From the NCBI GenBank assembly GCA_964344785.1, contig CAYFOR010000042.1, positions 1 to 21,940 of the forward strand: 21,940 bases of DNA, written 5' to 3'. The notes under the pieces are model-generated. The model saw nothing but the letters and a program-made list of their open reading frames with translations, ran no database searches and was not told where the DNA came from. Shown here piece after piece: positions 1 to 7,327 of this stretch; within the stretch, counting starts at the first letter, position 1; every line of letters starts with the position of its first letter. The DNA comes from Thiopontia sp964344785. GTDB taxonomy: Bacteria; Pseudomonadota; Gammaproteobacteria; GCF-002020875. The translations under genes were made by a program, and so were the position numbers.

Positions 1-11
1 TAGAGGGCGCG

Positions 12-18
12 CCTCCTT
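12..18 (-). promoter_or_regulatory. Strong ribosome binding site for a gene beyond the left edge
   Basis: Read on the minus strand these bases are AAGGAGG, a full match to the Shine-Dalgarno core. They lie 10 bases after the stop codon of the minus-strand solute-binding protein gene. A start codon at normal spacing would fall at or just outside base 1. This implies a second minus-strand gene in the same transcript, closely coupled to the first. What it encodes cannot be seen. Confidence 0.6.
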
Positions 19-28
19 GTTTTATGGG

Positions 29-895
29 TTATTTGGTGAATAAGGCGGGGTAACGGGAGATCTCATAGTAGCGAAAGACCAACATCGACAGAAAAACAGT
101 AAAAAAGAGGGCCGTGGCTGCCCAGGCAAATCTTTCCAGTGTCCAGTATTTAGGTGCAATGCCGTGCCAGCGCTGGTAGATCTCCCTGTATTGATTCGTG
201 TGAACAAACTGGATGACGACCTCTTCTATCCGCTGGTGCAACTCGTTTTTCCCTTTACCAACGGCAATCCCTCGTTTTACCTCGACCAGTGGAGGATTGA
301 TCGTTTGAATCAGGTGCTCCAGTCCTGACTGTTTTGCTGTTTTCCATACGACTGTATCGGGATAGGCGAGTCCATCGATGTTTCCACTGATCAGGTCCAG
401 CAGTGCATCCGGAAAGGTAGTGTAGAGTTTGGTTCTGATCAGTTCATGTTTCTTGAGCAGGCGAACGGCAATATTGTCACGCATTACGCCAACCAGTTTT
501 CCATTGAGATCATCAATGGCGTTGATTTGGGTGCTGCTTTCCCTGATAAAGATTGAGACGGTGAAGGTATCCAATGGGCTTGTGAACTGTGCGAATGCCC
601 TGCGTTTCTCGGTAATGCCCATGTTGGGAACCAGATCGATCTCCCCCTTTTTGAGTGCATTGTTTGTCTCTACCCAGCTGTCGTATGTACGATAGGTCAG
701 GTCAAGGTCCGCCTGGTCTGCAATCTCATTCAATACATCAATGGCAAACCCTTGCGGCTGACCATTATGGTCCAATGAAAAATAGGGGGCGAAATGGTCA
801 GGGAATCCCGCAACAATATTATTATTTTCTGCTGCACATGAATTATAAAATAATAAATTGCTGATAATTAGAATGGCTTTTGTGTAGTTATTCAA
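29..895 (-). CDS. Membrane-anchored periplasmic solute-binding protein, family 3 type
   Basis: The 288-residue product looks like an amino-acid-type periplasmic binding domain (SBP_bac_3 family), which normally senses or delivers small solutes outside the inner membrane. A hydrophobic signal segment covers about residues 6-22. The binding domain runs from about 27 to 248 and includes GFAIDVLNEIA at 49-59 and GEIDLVPNMGITEKR at 84-98, both typical of the family. A second hydrophobic helix at about 256-275 is followed by only 13 residues. Ordinary transporter-binding proteins lack such a C-terminal anchor; it is typical of sensor proteins that carry a kinase, GGDEF or EAL domain after it, and here that output domain is missing. 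The start is TTG, supported by GGAG six bases upstream, and no in-frame ATG precedes the signal segment. The fold is fairly sure; the ligand and role are unknown. Confidence 0.8.
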   Translation of the reverse strand: MNNYTKAILIISNLLFYNSCAAENNNIVAGFPDHFAPYFSLDHNGQPQGFAIDVLNEIADQADLDLTYRTYDSWVETNNALKKGEIDLVPNMGITEKRRAFAQFTSPLDTFTVSIFIRESSTQINAIDDLNGKLVGVMRDNIAVRLLKKHELIRTKLYTTFPDALLDLISGNIDGLAYPDTVVWKTAKQSGLEHLIQTINPPLVEVKRGIAVGKGKNELHQRIEEVVIQFVHTNQYREIYQRWHGIAPKYWTLERFAWAATALFFTVFLSMLVFRYYEISRYPALFTK

Positions 896-1081
896 CGAGC
901 ACTCCGACTTGAATAAATATATTTCTTAGGCGTGTACACAGTCGACAAGACCCAGTCACTTGGATGGAAAATGAAAGCAGGGTACGATGGTGATTTGGGG
1001 GCCATTTTAAGTATAGTGAAATTGATTATTCGATTGATGAATCATAGCACCATTGACCTATCTGTTTTATGGGACAGAATC

Positions 1082-1119
1082 TCTGGAGCGCTTTTCATAT
1101 TCTGGAGCGCTTTTCATAT
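1082..1119. repeat. Perfect 19-bp tandem direct duplication
   Basis: The 19-base unit TCTGGAGCGCTTTTCATAT occurs twice head to tail (1082-1100 and 1101-1119) with no mismatch. It lies in the gene-poor spacer. Two identical copies suggest either a recent slippage duplication or a pair of binding sites. No third copy was noticed. Confidence 0.9.
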
Positions 1120-1547
1120 TAAGGTAGATTGATAATAATAAAGGTCAAGCGCAGACGATAATAAAGGGCCAATCCAGATATCTTTGGCCCCAACAGGGAC
1201 AGACCTTCCGTACATGATATATTTCATGGTATGCGCTGATATATCTCTCTTGCCGATCTGAATATCCGGGTTTATGAGATTTTGGGATCATTGAACGATT
1301 GCGGGATAACCATTTTGGGACTGTATTTTGGGGGGGCTGTCGGAGCACCTCCGTAGCTGCCCGACGCAGATTCGTTCTTACTTCCAAGAGGTGGGTGACT
1401 TCCAATCGTGTGGGAATATCTGTATCCACATCCCGAGCAAACCTGAATCCATGGAATAGAGTGTTTGAAAATGGTTGGGGCATTGTGCAATGTTGGATTT
1501 CAGTGCCTTATGTTTTCATGATAGTCGCCGGACCGGAATGGCCGGAG

Positions 1548-1567
1548 GTCAGGTGGGGCTTCCTGAC
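1548..1567 (+). other. Small hairpin upstream of the ftsH promoter
   Basis: GTCAGG (1548-1553) and CCTGAC (1562-1567) form a perfect 6-bp stem around the 8-base loop TGGGGCTT. No T run follows, so it is not a canonical intrinsic terminator. It may be chance. Confidence 0.3.
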
Positions 1568-1577
1568 TGGGTTTGGG

Positions 1578-1606
1578 TTGATTTCCGCTATAATCGCCCC
1601 CATGAT
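1578..1606 (+). promoter_or_regulatory. Candidate composite promoter for ftsH (sigma-32-like plus sigma-70 -10 box)
   Basis: TTGATTT at 1578-1584 and CCCCATGAT at 1598-1606 are separated by 13 bases. They resemble the heat-shock sigma-32 pattern (CTTGAAA, then CCCCATnT), with mismatches in the -35-like half and at the last core position. Between them TATAAT at 1589-1594 is a perfect sigma-70 -10 box, although I see no good -35 at 16-18 bases from it. Transcription would start near 1601-1613, giving an ftsH leader of about 50-60 bases. FtsH is a known sigma-32 regulon member in E. coli, which supports the reading. This is inferred from sequence likeness only. Confidence 0.45.
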
Positions 1607-1660
1607 GCTGTTCTCGTGTATAGTTTAGAGAATTACTCTGAAATTTAGAGCCTATCCATT

Positions 1661-3592
1661 ATGATGAAAAATATCCTCCTTTGGGCGGTCATTGCCACGG
1701 TGCTGATGTCCGTCTTCAACAGTTTTGGCCCCCGTACCACCAATCAGAAGGGAATGGAGTACTCACAGTTCATTTCCGATGTGCGTGCCGGTAGAGTGAG
1801 CCGGGTTGAGATCGAGGGGCGTGTCATTCATGGCGTAACCACCTCGGGACAACAGTTCCGTACCTATGATCCCGGTGACCGCGGCCTGATTGGAGACCTC
1901 ATTGAGAGTGGTGTGGCGATCAATGCACAGCCCCCTGAGCAGCAGGGTATTCTGATGCAGATCTTCATCTCCTGGTTCCCGATGCTGTTGTTGATTGCAG
2001 TCTGGGTCTTTTTCATGCGTCAGATGCAGGGAGGTGTTGGCGGCAAGGGGGGGCCGATGTCTTTTGGAAAGAGCAAGGCGAGACTGCTCAACGAAGACCA
2101 GGTGCAGGTTACCTTTGCCGATGTGGCTGGTGTGGAGGAGGCCAAGGAAGAGGTCTCCGAGCTGGTTGACTTTCTGCAAGACCCCGGAAAATTCCAGAAG
2201 CTGGGTGGCAAGATTCCACGTGGTGTGCTGCTGACCGGCTCTCCCGGTACCGGTAAGACGCTGCTGGCCAAGGCGATTGCCGGTGAGGCCAAGGTGCCGT
2301 TCTTTACCATTTCAGGTTCGGACTTTGTCGAGATGTTTGTCGGTGTCGGTGCCTCGCGGGTACGTGACATGTTCGAACAGGCGAAGAAGAACTCCCCGTG
2401 CATCATCTTCATTGATGAGATCGATGCGGTGGGTCGCCACCGTGGTGCCGGTTTGGGCGGCGGGCATGATGAGCGCGAGCAGACCCTGAATCAGTTGTTG
2501 GTGGAGATGGACGGCTTTGAGGCCAATGACGGGGTGATTGTGATTGCGGCCACCAACCGCCCCGATGTACTGGACCCTGCGCTGCTGCGTCCTGGACGAT
2601 TTGATCGCCAGGTGGTGGTGCCGCTGCCGGATGTGCGTGGACGTGAACAGATTCTCAAAGTTCACATGAACAAGGTTCCGGTTGCAAAGAATGTAAAACC
2701 CAAGGTGCTGGCTCGTGGAACCCCTGGCTTCTCCGGGGCCGATCTCGCCAATCTGGTCAATGAAGCCGCACTGTTTGCGGCCAAGGCCGGCAAGCGGCTG
2801 GTCAATATGATCGAGTTTGAAAAGGCCAAGGACAAGATCATGATGGGGGCTGAGCGGCGCTCCATGGTGATGAGTGATGAAGAGAAGGCGCTGACGGCGT
2901 TTCATGAGGCCGGTCATGCGATTGTCGGTCTTTCGGTGCCGGAGCATGACCCTGTCTACAAGGTGACGATCATTCCCCGTGGCCGTGCCTTGGGCGTGAC
3001 CATGTTCCTGCCTGAAGAGGATCGATACAGCCATAGCAAGGCACGTCTGGAGAGTCAGATCTCCAGCCTCTTTGGCGGACGCATTGCGGAAGAGTTGGTG
3101 TTCGGCAAGGATGCGGTGACCACCGGTGCCTCCAACGATATTGAGCGTGCAACTGAAATCGCCCGCAATATGGTGACCAAATGGGGGCTTTCCGAGAAGC
3201 TGGGACCACTCTCCTATGCAGAAGAGGAGGGCGAGGTGTTTCTGGGGCGCTCCGTCACCAAGCATAAGGAGGTTTCTGACGAGACGGCCCATCTGATTGA
3301 TGAGGAGGTTCGTTTTGTTATTGACCAGAATTACGAGCGTGCGGAACGTATCCTCAGGGAGAATCGTGAAAAGCTGGATGTCATGGCGGATGCGCTGATT
3401 CGCTATGAAACCATCGATGAAGGACAGATCAAGGATATCATGGATGGGCGCACACCCCGTCCGCCGGAGGACTGGAGTGATGCGGATGAAGATGACGATG
3501 ACCTCTCTTCCTCGGTCTCTGCGGCCAATGACGAAGGGGACTCTGGTGATGAACCCGACCCGATAGGAGACCCTGCCAACAACCTGCACTGA
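1661..3592 (+). CDS. ftsH: ATP-dependent zinc metalloprotease FtsH
   Basis: FtsH is the membrane-bound AAA+ protease that extracts and degrades damaged membrane proteins and short-lived cytosolic regulators such as sigma-32 and LpxC. The 643-residue product has two membrane helices (about 3-21 and 99-119) around a periplasmic domain. It then has Walker A GSPGTGKT at 193-200, the pore loop MFVGVG near 225-230, Walker B IIFIDE at 248-253 and the second region of homology around 297-315. The zinc motif HEAGH is at 415-419, and the third ligand is probably D493. Walker A has Ser where E. coli has Pro, a harmless variant. The C-terminus is an acidic tail rich in Asp (about 605-614). The start ATG-ATG matches the family N-terminus, although no strong ribosome binding site is visible. 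rlmE, often its upstream partner, is not here; folP follows closely. Confidence 0.98.
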   Translation: MMKNILLWAVIATVLMSVFNSFGPRTTNQKGMEYSQFISDVRAGRVSRVEIEGRVIHGVTTSGQQFRTYDPGDRGLIGDLIESGVAINAQPPEQQGILMQIFISWFPMLLLIAVWVFFMRQMQGGVGGKGGPMSFGKSKARLLNEDQVQVTFADVAGVEEAKEEVSELVDFLQDPGKFQKLGGKIPRGVLLTGSPGTGKTLLAKAIAGEAKVPFFTISGSDFVEMFVGVGASRVRDMFEQAKKNSPCIIFIDEIDAVGRHRGAGLGGGHDEREQTLNQLLVEMDGFEANDGVIVIAATNRPDVLDPALLRPGRFDRQVVVPLPDVRGREQILKVHMNKVPVAKNVKPKVLARGTPGFSGADLANLVNEAALFAAKAGKRLVNMIEFEKAKDKIMMGAERRSMVMSDEEKALTAFHEAGHAIVGLSVPEHDPVYKVTIIPRGRALGVTMFLPEEDRYSHSKARLESQISSLFGGRIAEELVFGKDAVTTGASNDIERATEIARNMVTKWGLSEKLGPLSYAEEEGEVFLGRSVTKHKEVSDETAHLIDEEVRFVIDQNYERAERILRENREKLDVMADALIRYETIDEGQIKDIMDGRTPRPPEDWSDADEDDDDLSSSVSAANDEGDSGDEPDPIGDPANNLH

Positions 3593-3621
3593 GGGCAGTT
3601 TCAGTAACCGCCTGGGTTTCA

Positions 3622-4452
3622 GTGTCAATGACTGTGTACGGTTTTCCCCGGATCATGGGGATACTCAATGTAACGCCTGACTCCTTTTCCGATGGTGGGC
3701 GTTACCAGACTGTGGATCGTGCCTTGCAGCAAGCGCTCACTATGGAGCGTGATGGGGCCTCGATCATTGATGTGGGCGGTGAATCAACCCGCCCCGGCGC
3801 CGGCTCCGTTACCGCTGGGGAGGAGCTGGAACGGGTCATTCCTGTTATTGAGGCAATCCGTAATCACAGTGCCGTGATGATTTCCGTGGATACAAGCAAA
3901 CCGGCTGTGATGGAGGCGGCTGTGGCCGCAGGTGCATCACTGATCAATGATGTCAGGGCGTTGCAACAGCCGGGCGCGCTGGAGGTGGCGGCCAGACTGG
4001 ATGCAACGGTCTGTCTGATGCATATGCAGGGGGAACCGGGGACCATGCAGGAAGCGCCTCGTTATCAGGATGTAGTGGAGGAGGTCGTGCAGTTTCTGCG
4101 GCAGAGAATGGATGCCTGTGAAACAGCGGGTATTGACCGCAGCAGAATATGGATTGATCCTGGATTTGGTTTTGGCAAGACGTTGGCGCACAATCTGCAG
4201 TTGCTTGGTGCTTTACGACGGTTTGATCCGTTAAAGGCGCCGTTGCTGGTTGGCATTTCAAGGAAATCGATGATCGGTGCGCTGCTTGGAGAGGTGCCGG
4301 TTGAACAGCGACTGTTTGGCAGTATTGGTGCAGCGGTTGCAGCCGTTGCACGTGGGGCACGGGTTGTGCGGGTGCACGATGTAAGAGAGACCAGGGAGGC
4401 GCTGCTGGGTGCCGGGCTGATGCAGTTGCCTGAACAGGGAGGTGTGCTTTGA
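3622..4452 (+). CDS. folP: Dihydropteroate synthase
   Basis: FolP joins 6-hydroxymethyl-dihydropterin pyrophosphate to 4-aminobenzoate to make dihydropteroate in folate synthesis, and is the target of sulfonamides. The 276-residue product keeps the TIM-barrel signature residues: N16 in MGILNVTPDSFSDGG, D50 and T56 in the DVGGESTRPG region, D90 in SVDTSK, N109, D179 in IDPGFGFGK, K215 in GISRKS, and R250/H252 in RVHD. These line up with the E. coli active-site residues at an offset of 5-6. The start is uncertain: GTG at 3622 or ATG at 3628, neither with a clear ribosome binding site, so translation may depend on ftsH read just upstream. Its end overlaps the glmM start by four bases. This ftsH-folP-glmM order is the usual gammaproteobacterial one. 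Confidence 0.97.
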   Translation: MSMTVYGFPRIMGILNVTPDSFSDGGRYQTVDRALQQALTMERDGASIIDVGGESTRPGAGSVTAGEELERVIPVIEAIRNHSAVMISVDTSKPAVMEAAVAAGASLINDVRALQQPGALEVAARLDATVCLMHMQGEPGTMQEAPRYQDVVEEVVQFLRQRMDACETAGIDRSRIWIDPGFGFGKTLAHNLQLLGALRRFDPLKAPLLVGISRKSMIGALLGEVPVEQRLFGSIGAAVAAVARGARVVRVHDVRETREALLGAGLMQLPEQGGVL

Positions 4453-5804
4453 GTAGAAAATTTTTTGGTACGGATGGGGTTCGCGGTCGTGTTGGGGAAG
4501 ATCCGGTTACCCCCGAGTTTGCAATGCGGTTGGGGTATGCGGCCGGTACGGTTCTTGGCAGTGAAGGCCATGGAATGGTGCTGATCGGCAAGGATACACG
4601 GGTCTCCGGATACATGTTCGAGTCGGCACTGGAGGCCGGCTTTTCTGCCGCCGGAATGGATGTGGGGCTGCTGGGACCAATGCCAACCCCTGCCGTGGCC
4701 TACCTGACCCGGACACTGCGTGCCAGGGCAGGGGTTGTGATCAGTGCATCGCACAATCCCTATCATGACAACGGATTCAAGTTCTTCTCCTCCGAAGGGA
4801 TGAAGCTGTCGGATGAATGGGAGCTTGAGGTGGAGTCGCTGCTGACTCAGGATATTCACTGTGTGGACTCTGCAAGGCTGGGCAAGGCAAGGCGTGTTGA
4901 GGATGCGCCGGGTCGCTATATCGAGTTCTGCAAAAGCAGTGTGCCGATGGGGTTCTCGCTCAAGGGGCTGAGGCTGGTTGTGGACTGTGCCAATGGTGCC
5001 GCCTATGGCACTGCCCCCTCGGTATTCAGGGAGCTGGGGGCTGAGGTGATTGCGGTTGGAACAGAACCGGATGGCTTCAATATCAATCAGGAGAGTGGTT
5101 CGACCTACCCGAAGAAACTGGTCAAATGGGTCAAGGAGTATCGGGCCGACATCGGGATTGCACTGGATGGTGATGCCGACCGTTGCATCATGGTGGACGG
5201 TGGCGGGGAGATCATTGATGGTGACCTTCTGCTTTATATCATTGCCAGCTCTCGCCAGTTGCAGGGGGCGCTGAAAGGGCCGGTTGTCGGCACCTTGATG
5301 ACCAATCTGGGGTTGGAACACGCCTTCTCCCGCAATGATATCCCCTTTATGAGAGCAGCGGTGGGTGACCGTTATGTGCTGGAGATGTTGCAGCGACATG
5401 GAGGGCTCATTGGTGGGGAGTCATCCGGGCACCTGCTCTGTCTGGACCGGACGACGACAGGAGATGGTATTGTTACGGCGCTGCAGGTGCTGTTCGAGGT
5501 GGTCGATCGCGGCAAGGGATTGGTGGCACTGACCAGAGAGGTTGAGCGTTACCCCCAGAAGATGATCAATGTACCGCTGCGCGATATACAAATTAAGAGT
5601 ACAACTGCAATAGAGCAGGCCGTTGTTGAGGCGGAACAGCGTCTTGGAGAGCGGGGGCGTGTGTTATTGCGTCCTTCGGGTACGGAGCCGCTGGTGAGAG
5701 TGATGGTTGAGGGGCAGGAGTTCAATGAGGTGAATACCACGGTTGAAACACTGGCGGAAGTGGTAAGAGAAGAGGTTGGGGTTCCTGTCACGAATAGCGA
5801 TTGA
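4449..5804 (+). CDS. glmM: Phosphoglucosamine mutase
   Basis: GlmM interconverts glucosamine-6-phosphate and glucosamine-1-phosphate, supplying UDP-GlcNAc for peptidoglycan and lipopolysaccharide. The 451-residue product opens with the family hallmark KFFGTDGVRG. It has the phosphoserine loop SASHNP with S101 as the phosphorylated serine, the magnesium loop DGDADR at 240-245, the sugar-binding loop GESSGH at 323-328 and the phosphate loop RPSGTEP at 408-414. All four functional loops are intact. The start is TTG at 4449, whose last bases share TTGA with the folP stop. GGGAGGTG a few bases upstream supports it, and MSRKFFGTDG fits the conserved N-terminus. Translation is therefore probably coupled to folP. 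Confidence 0.98.
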   Translation: MSRKFFGTDGVRGRVGEDPVTPEFAMRLGYAAGTVLGSEGHGMVLIGKDTRVSGYMFESALEAGFSAAGMDVGLLGPMPTPAVAYLTRTLRARAGVVISASHNPYHDNGFKFFSSEGMKLSDEWELEVESLLTQDIHCVDSARLGKARRVEDAPGRYIEFCKSSVPMGFSLKGLRLVVDCANGAAYGTAPSVFRELGAEVIAVGTEPDGFNINQESGSTYPKKLVKWVKEYRADIGIALDGDADRCIMVDGGGEIIDGDLLLYIIASSRQLQGALKGPVVGTLMTNLGLEHAFSRNDIPFMRAAVGDRYVLEMLQRHGGLIGGESSGHLLCLDRTTTGDGIVTALQVLFEVVDRGKGLVALTREVERYPQKMINVPLRDIQIKSTTAIEQAVVEAEQRLGERGRVLLRPSGTEPLVRVMVEGQEFNEVNTTVETLAEVVREEVGVPVTNSD

Positions 5805-5829
5805 TTTCTTTCAGCCAAGTCGCTACTAT
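5801..5829 (+). promoter_or_regulatory. Candidate sigma-70 promoter for tpiA-secG
   Basis: TTGATT at 5801-5806 and TACTAT at 5824-5829 are 17 bases apart, each matching four of six consensus positions. The -35 element overlaps the glmM stop codon. Transcription would start near 5836, giving a leader of about 75 bases before tpiA. The 108-base gap between glmM and tpiA is the widest in this half of the window apart from the tRNA surroundings, which fits a separate promoter. No terminator for glmM is evident. Confidence 0.4.
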
Positions 5830-5912
5830 TCGCCGCTGCAATTTTCGATCCTCCCACAGGACGTTTCTCAAGGAGTGGAGGTTCAGCATTGATATAGAGT
5901 AAGGAGAGCTTG

Positions 5913-6665
5913 ATGCGTCAGCCGATCGTTGCTGGAAACTGGAAGATGAATGGAACTCTGGAGAGTATCCGCGAGCTGGTCTCGGGGCTCAAGGAGGGGA
6001 TGGGTGCGGTCAATACTGCTGAAGTGGCTGTTTGTGCCCCATCGATCTATCTGGCAGAGGTCTCTTCACTGCTGACGGGCACACAGATAAAGTTGGGTGC
6101 CCAGGATCTGAGCAATGCAGCCTCGGGTGCCTATACCGGTGAGATTTCCGGTGGCATGCTGAATGATTTTGCAACCCGCTATGTGATTGTCGGTCACTCC
6201 GAACGCCGTCATGGCCGTGGTGAGAGTGATCAGCTGGTTGCGGATAAATTCAAGGCGGCACAGGATGCCGGTTTGACACCGATCCTCTGTATTGGTGAGT
6301 TGCTGGAGGAGCGGGAAGAGGGTATTACTGAGCAGGTATGTGCCCGCCAGTTGGATGCCGTCATTAACAACAGTGGTATCCAGTCGCTGGAGAACGCCGT
6401 TGTGGCCTATGAACCGGTATGGGCAATCGGTACCGGCAAGACGGCAACACCAGATCAGGCTCAGGAGGTTCATGCCTTTGTACGTGCCCATATTGCTGCA
6501 CAGGATGAAGCGGTGGCGACAGGTTTGCGGATTCAGTATGGTGGCAGCATGAATGCCGGTAATGCTGCCGAGCTGTTGGCCCAGACAGACATTGATGGTG
6601 GCCTGATTGGTGGTGCTTCTCTGAAGGCCGCAGATTTTCTGACGATCTGTCAGGCTGCTGGTTAG
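5913..6665 (+). CDS. tpiA: Triose-phosphate isomerase
   Basis: TpiA interconverts dihydroxyacetone phosphate and glyceraldehyde-3-phosphate in glycolysis and gluconeogenesis. The 250-residue product is full length. Catalytic residues are all present: K11 in GNWKMNG, H95 in VGHSERR and E167 in AYEPVWAIGTG, with the flexible loop 6 at about 168-178. The phosphate-binding YGGSMNAGN and GLIGGASL segments are intact. I chose ATG at 5913 because AAGGAG (5901-5906) lies six bases upstream and MRQPIVAGNWKMNG matches the family start; a TTG codon immediately before it is in frame but unlikely to be used. secG follows 19 bases after the stop, the common gammaproteobacterial order. Confidence 0.98.
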   Translation: MRQPIVAGNWKMNGTLESIRELVSGLKEGMGAVNTAEVAVCAPSIYLAEVSSLLTGTQIKLGAQDLSNAASGAYTGEISGGMLNDFATRYVIVGHSERRHGRGESDQLVADKFKAAQDAGLTPILCIGELLEEREEGITEQVCARQLDAVINNSGIQSLENAVVAYEPVWAIGTGKTATPDQAQEVHAFVRAHIAAQDEAVATGLRIQYGGSMNAGNAAELLAQTDIDGGLIGGASLKAADFLTICQAAG

Positions 6666-6684
6666 ACCGGCAGGGATATCAACG

Positions 6685-7149
6685 ATGCAGACCATTTTAC
6701 TTCTGGTTCATGTGCTGGCTGCGCTGGCAATGGTTGGACTGATACTGATGCAGCATGGCAAGGGGGCCGATGCCGGTGCCGCCTTTGGTAGTGGTGCTTC
6801 AGCGACCGTATTCGGCTCTCAGGGTTCAGCCACGTTTATAACCCGTCTGACTGCAGCACTGGCAACGATTTTCTTCATTACCAGTCTGGCACTGGCCTAC
6901 TTTGCAGGTCAGACCGAGGAGCGTGCAACCAGTGTGGTGGATCGTGTTGAAATGCCGACACCAGCCCCTGCAGAGGTTCCGGCTCCTGCCGAAGGTGAGC
7001 CACTGTTTGGAAGTGCGCTTCCACCGGTGGAGCCCGTTGCCGATGAGCAACCGGCAGCGATGGAAACGCCGGTGGTTGCGGAAGAGGTTCTGCAGGATGG
7101 GGGCGAAATGGTTGCGCCTCCGGTAACCGTAACAGAAGAGAAGCAGTAG
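6685..7149 (+). CDS. secG: Protein translocase subunit SecG
   Basis: SecG is the small accessory subunit of the SecYEG inner-membrane channel for protein export. The N-terminal 75 residues match the family closely: a first membrane helix (about 3-21), the conserved loop LMQHGKGADAGAAFG and SGASATVFGS, and a second helix (about 53-73). The remaining 80 residues form an acidic, Pro/Ala/Glu/Val-rich tail that looks disordered and makes the 154-residue protein longer than the roughly 110-residue E. coli form. Tails of variable length are common in SecG. It sits between tpiA and tRNA-Leu as in E. coli and is probably co-transcribed with tpiA. Confidence 0.96.
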   Translation: MQTILLLVHVLAALAMVGLILMQHGKGADAGAAFGSGASATVFGSQGSATFITRLTAALATIFFITSLALAYFAGQTEERATSVVDRVEMPTPAPAEVPAPAEGEPLFGSALPPVEPVADEQPAAMETPVVAEEVLQDGGEMVAPPVTVTEEKQ

Positions 7150-7201
7150 CTGGAGGTTGGAGTGGCTGTCAGATTGGAAGTGGACAGTTGCGTAAAGAAT
7201 T

Positions 7202-7286
7202 GCCGAAGTGGTGGAATTGGTAGACACGCTATCTTGAGGGGGTAGTGGCGCAAGCCGTGCCGGTTCAAGTCCGGCCTTCGGCACCA
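7202..7286 (+). tRNA. leuU: tRNA-Leu (anticodon GAG)
   Basis: The 85-base gene includes an encoded CCA end (7284-7286). The acceptor stem GCCGAAG (7202-7208) pairs with CTTCGGC (7276-7282). The anticodon stem CTATC/GGTAG has one T-G pair, and the loop TTGAGGG carries GAG at 7236-7238. A long class II variable arm with GGC-GCAA-GCC follows, as expected for leucine tRNA. The T arm GCCGG-TTCAAGT-CCGGC is perfect. GAG reads CTC and CTT codons. It is equivalent to E. coli leuU, which also follows secG. No separate promoter is obvious in the 52 bases after secG, so read-through from secG is likely. Confidence 0.98.
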
Positions 7287-7303
7287 TTTATTTTATTGCC
7301 GTA

Positions 7304-7327
7304 TCAGGACAAAATGGTCTGTCCTGA
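7304..7327 (+). other. Perfect 8-bp hairpin between tRNA-Leu and nuoA
   Basis: TCAGGACA (7304-7311) and TGTCCTGA (7320-7327) are exact reverse complements around the 8-base loop AAATGGTC. The hairpin starts 18 bases after the tRNA CCA end and 64 bases before nuoA. No T run follows on either strand, so it is not a standard intrinsic terminator. It could be a partial terminator or processing signal for the tRNA transcript, an operator for nuo, or a leader hairpin. Confidence 0.6.

Larger units (their letters stand above)
896..1660. other. Gene-poor spacer between the binding-protein gene and ftsH
   Basis: About 765 bases with no coding region I can support. Open frames on both strands here (for example plus 932-1132 and 1299-1628, minus 1145-1483 and 1272-1490) are short, overlap one another, lack recognisable motifs and lack convincing ribosome binding sites. 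The first 250 bases are AT-rich by eye. Visible structure is a tandem 19-bp duplication (1082-1119), a run of seven G (1330-1336), a 6-bp hairpin (1548-1567) and promoter elements before ftsH. In E. coli and many relatives rlmE (rrmJ) occupies this position. I see no remnant of it. The stretch may be a decayed gene, but no frame gives a recognisable product. Confidence 0.5.

Noticed and set aside
932..1132. A 66-codon plus-strand open frame
   Set aside because: Short, in AT-rich spacer, runs through the tandem duplication, and has no motif.
1145..1628. Overlapping open frames on both strands (minus 1145-1483, minus 1272-1490, plus 1299-1628)
   Set aside because: They overlap one another, have no family motifs that I recognise and no convincing start signals. 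One minus frame has a CSGCG pair that loosely recalls a zinc ribbon but has no second pair.
2312..3628. A 438-codon minus-strand open frame across ftsH
   Set aside because: It is fully antisense to the conserved AAA+ and protease domains of FtsH and is a codon-bias shadow.
4065..5399. A 444-codon minus-strand open frame across folP and glmM
   Set aside because: It is antisense to two intact conserved enzymes and has a His/Pro/Gln-rich composition typical of shadow frames.
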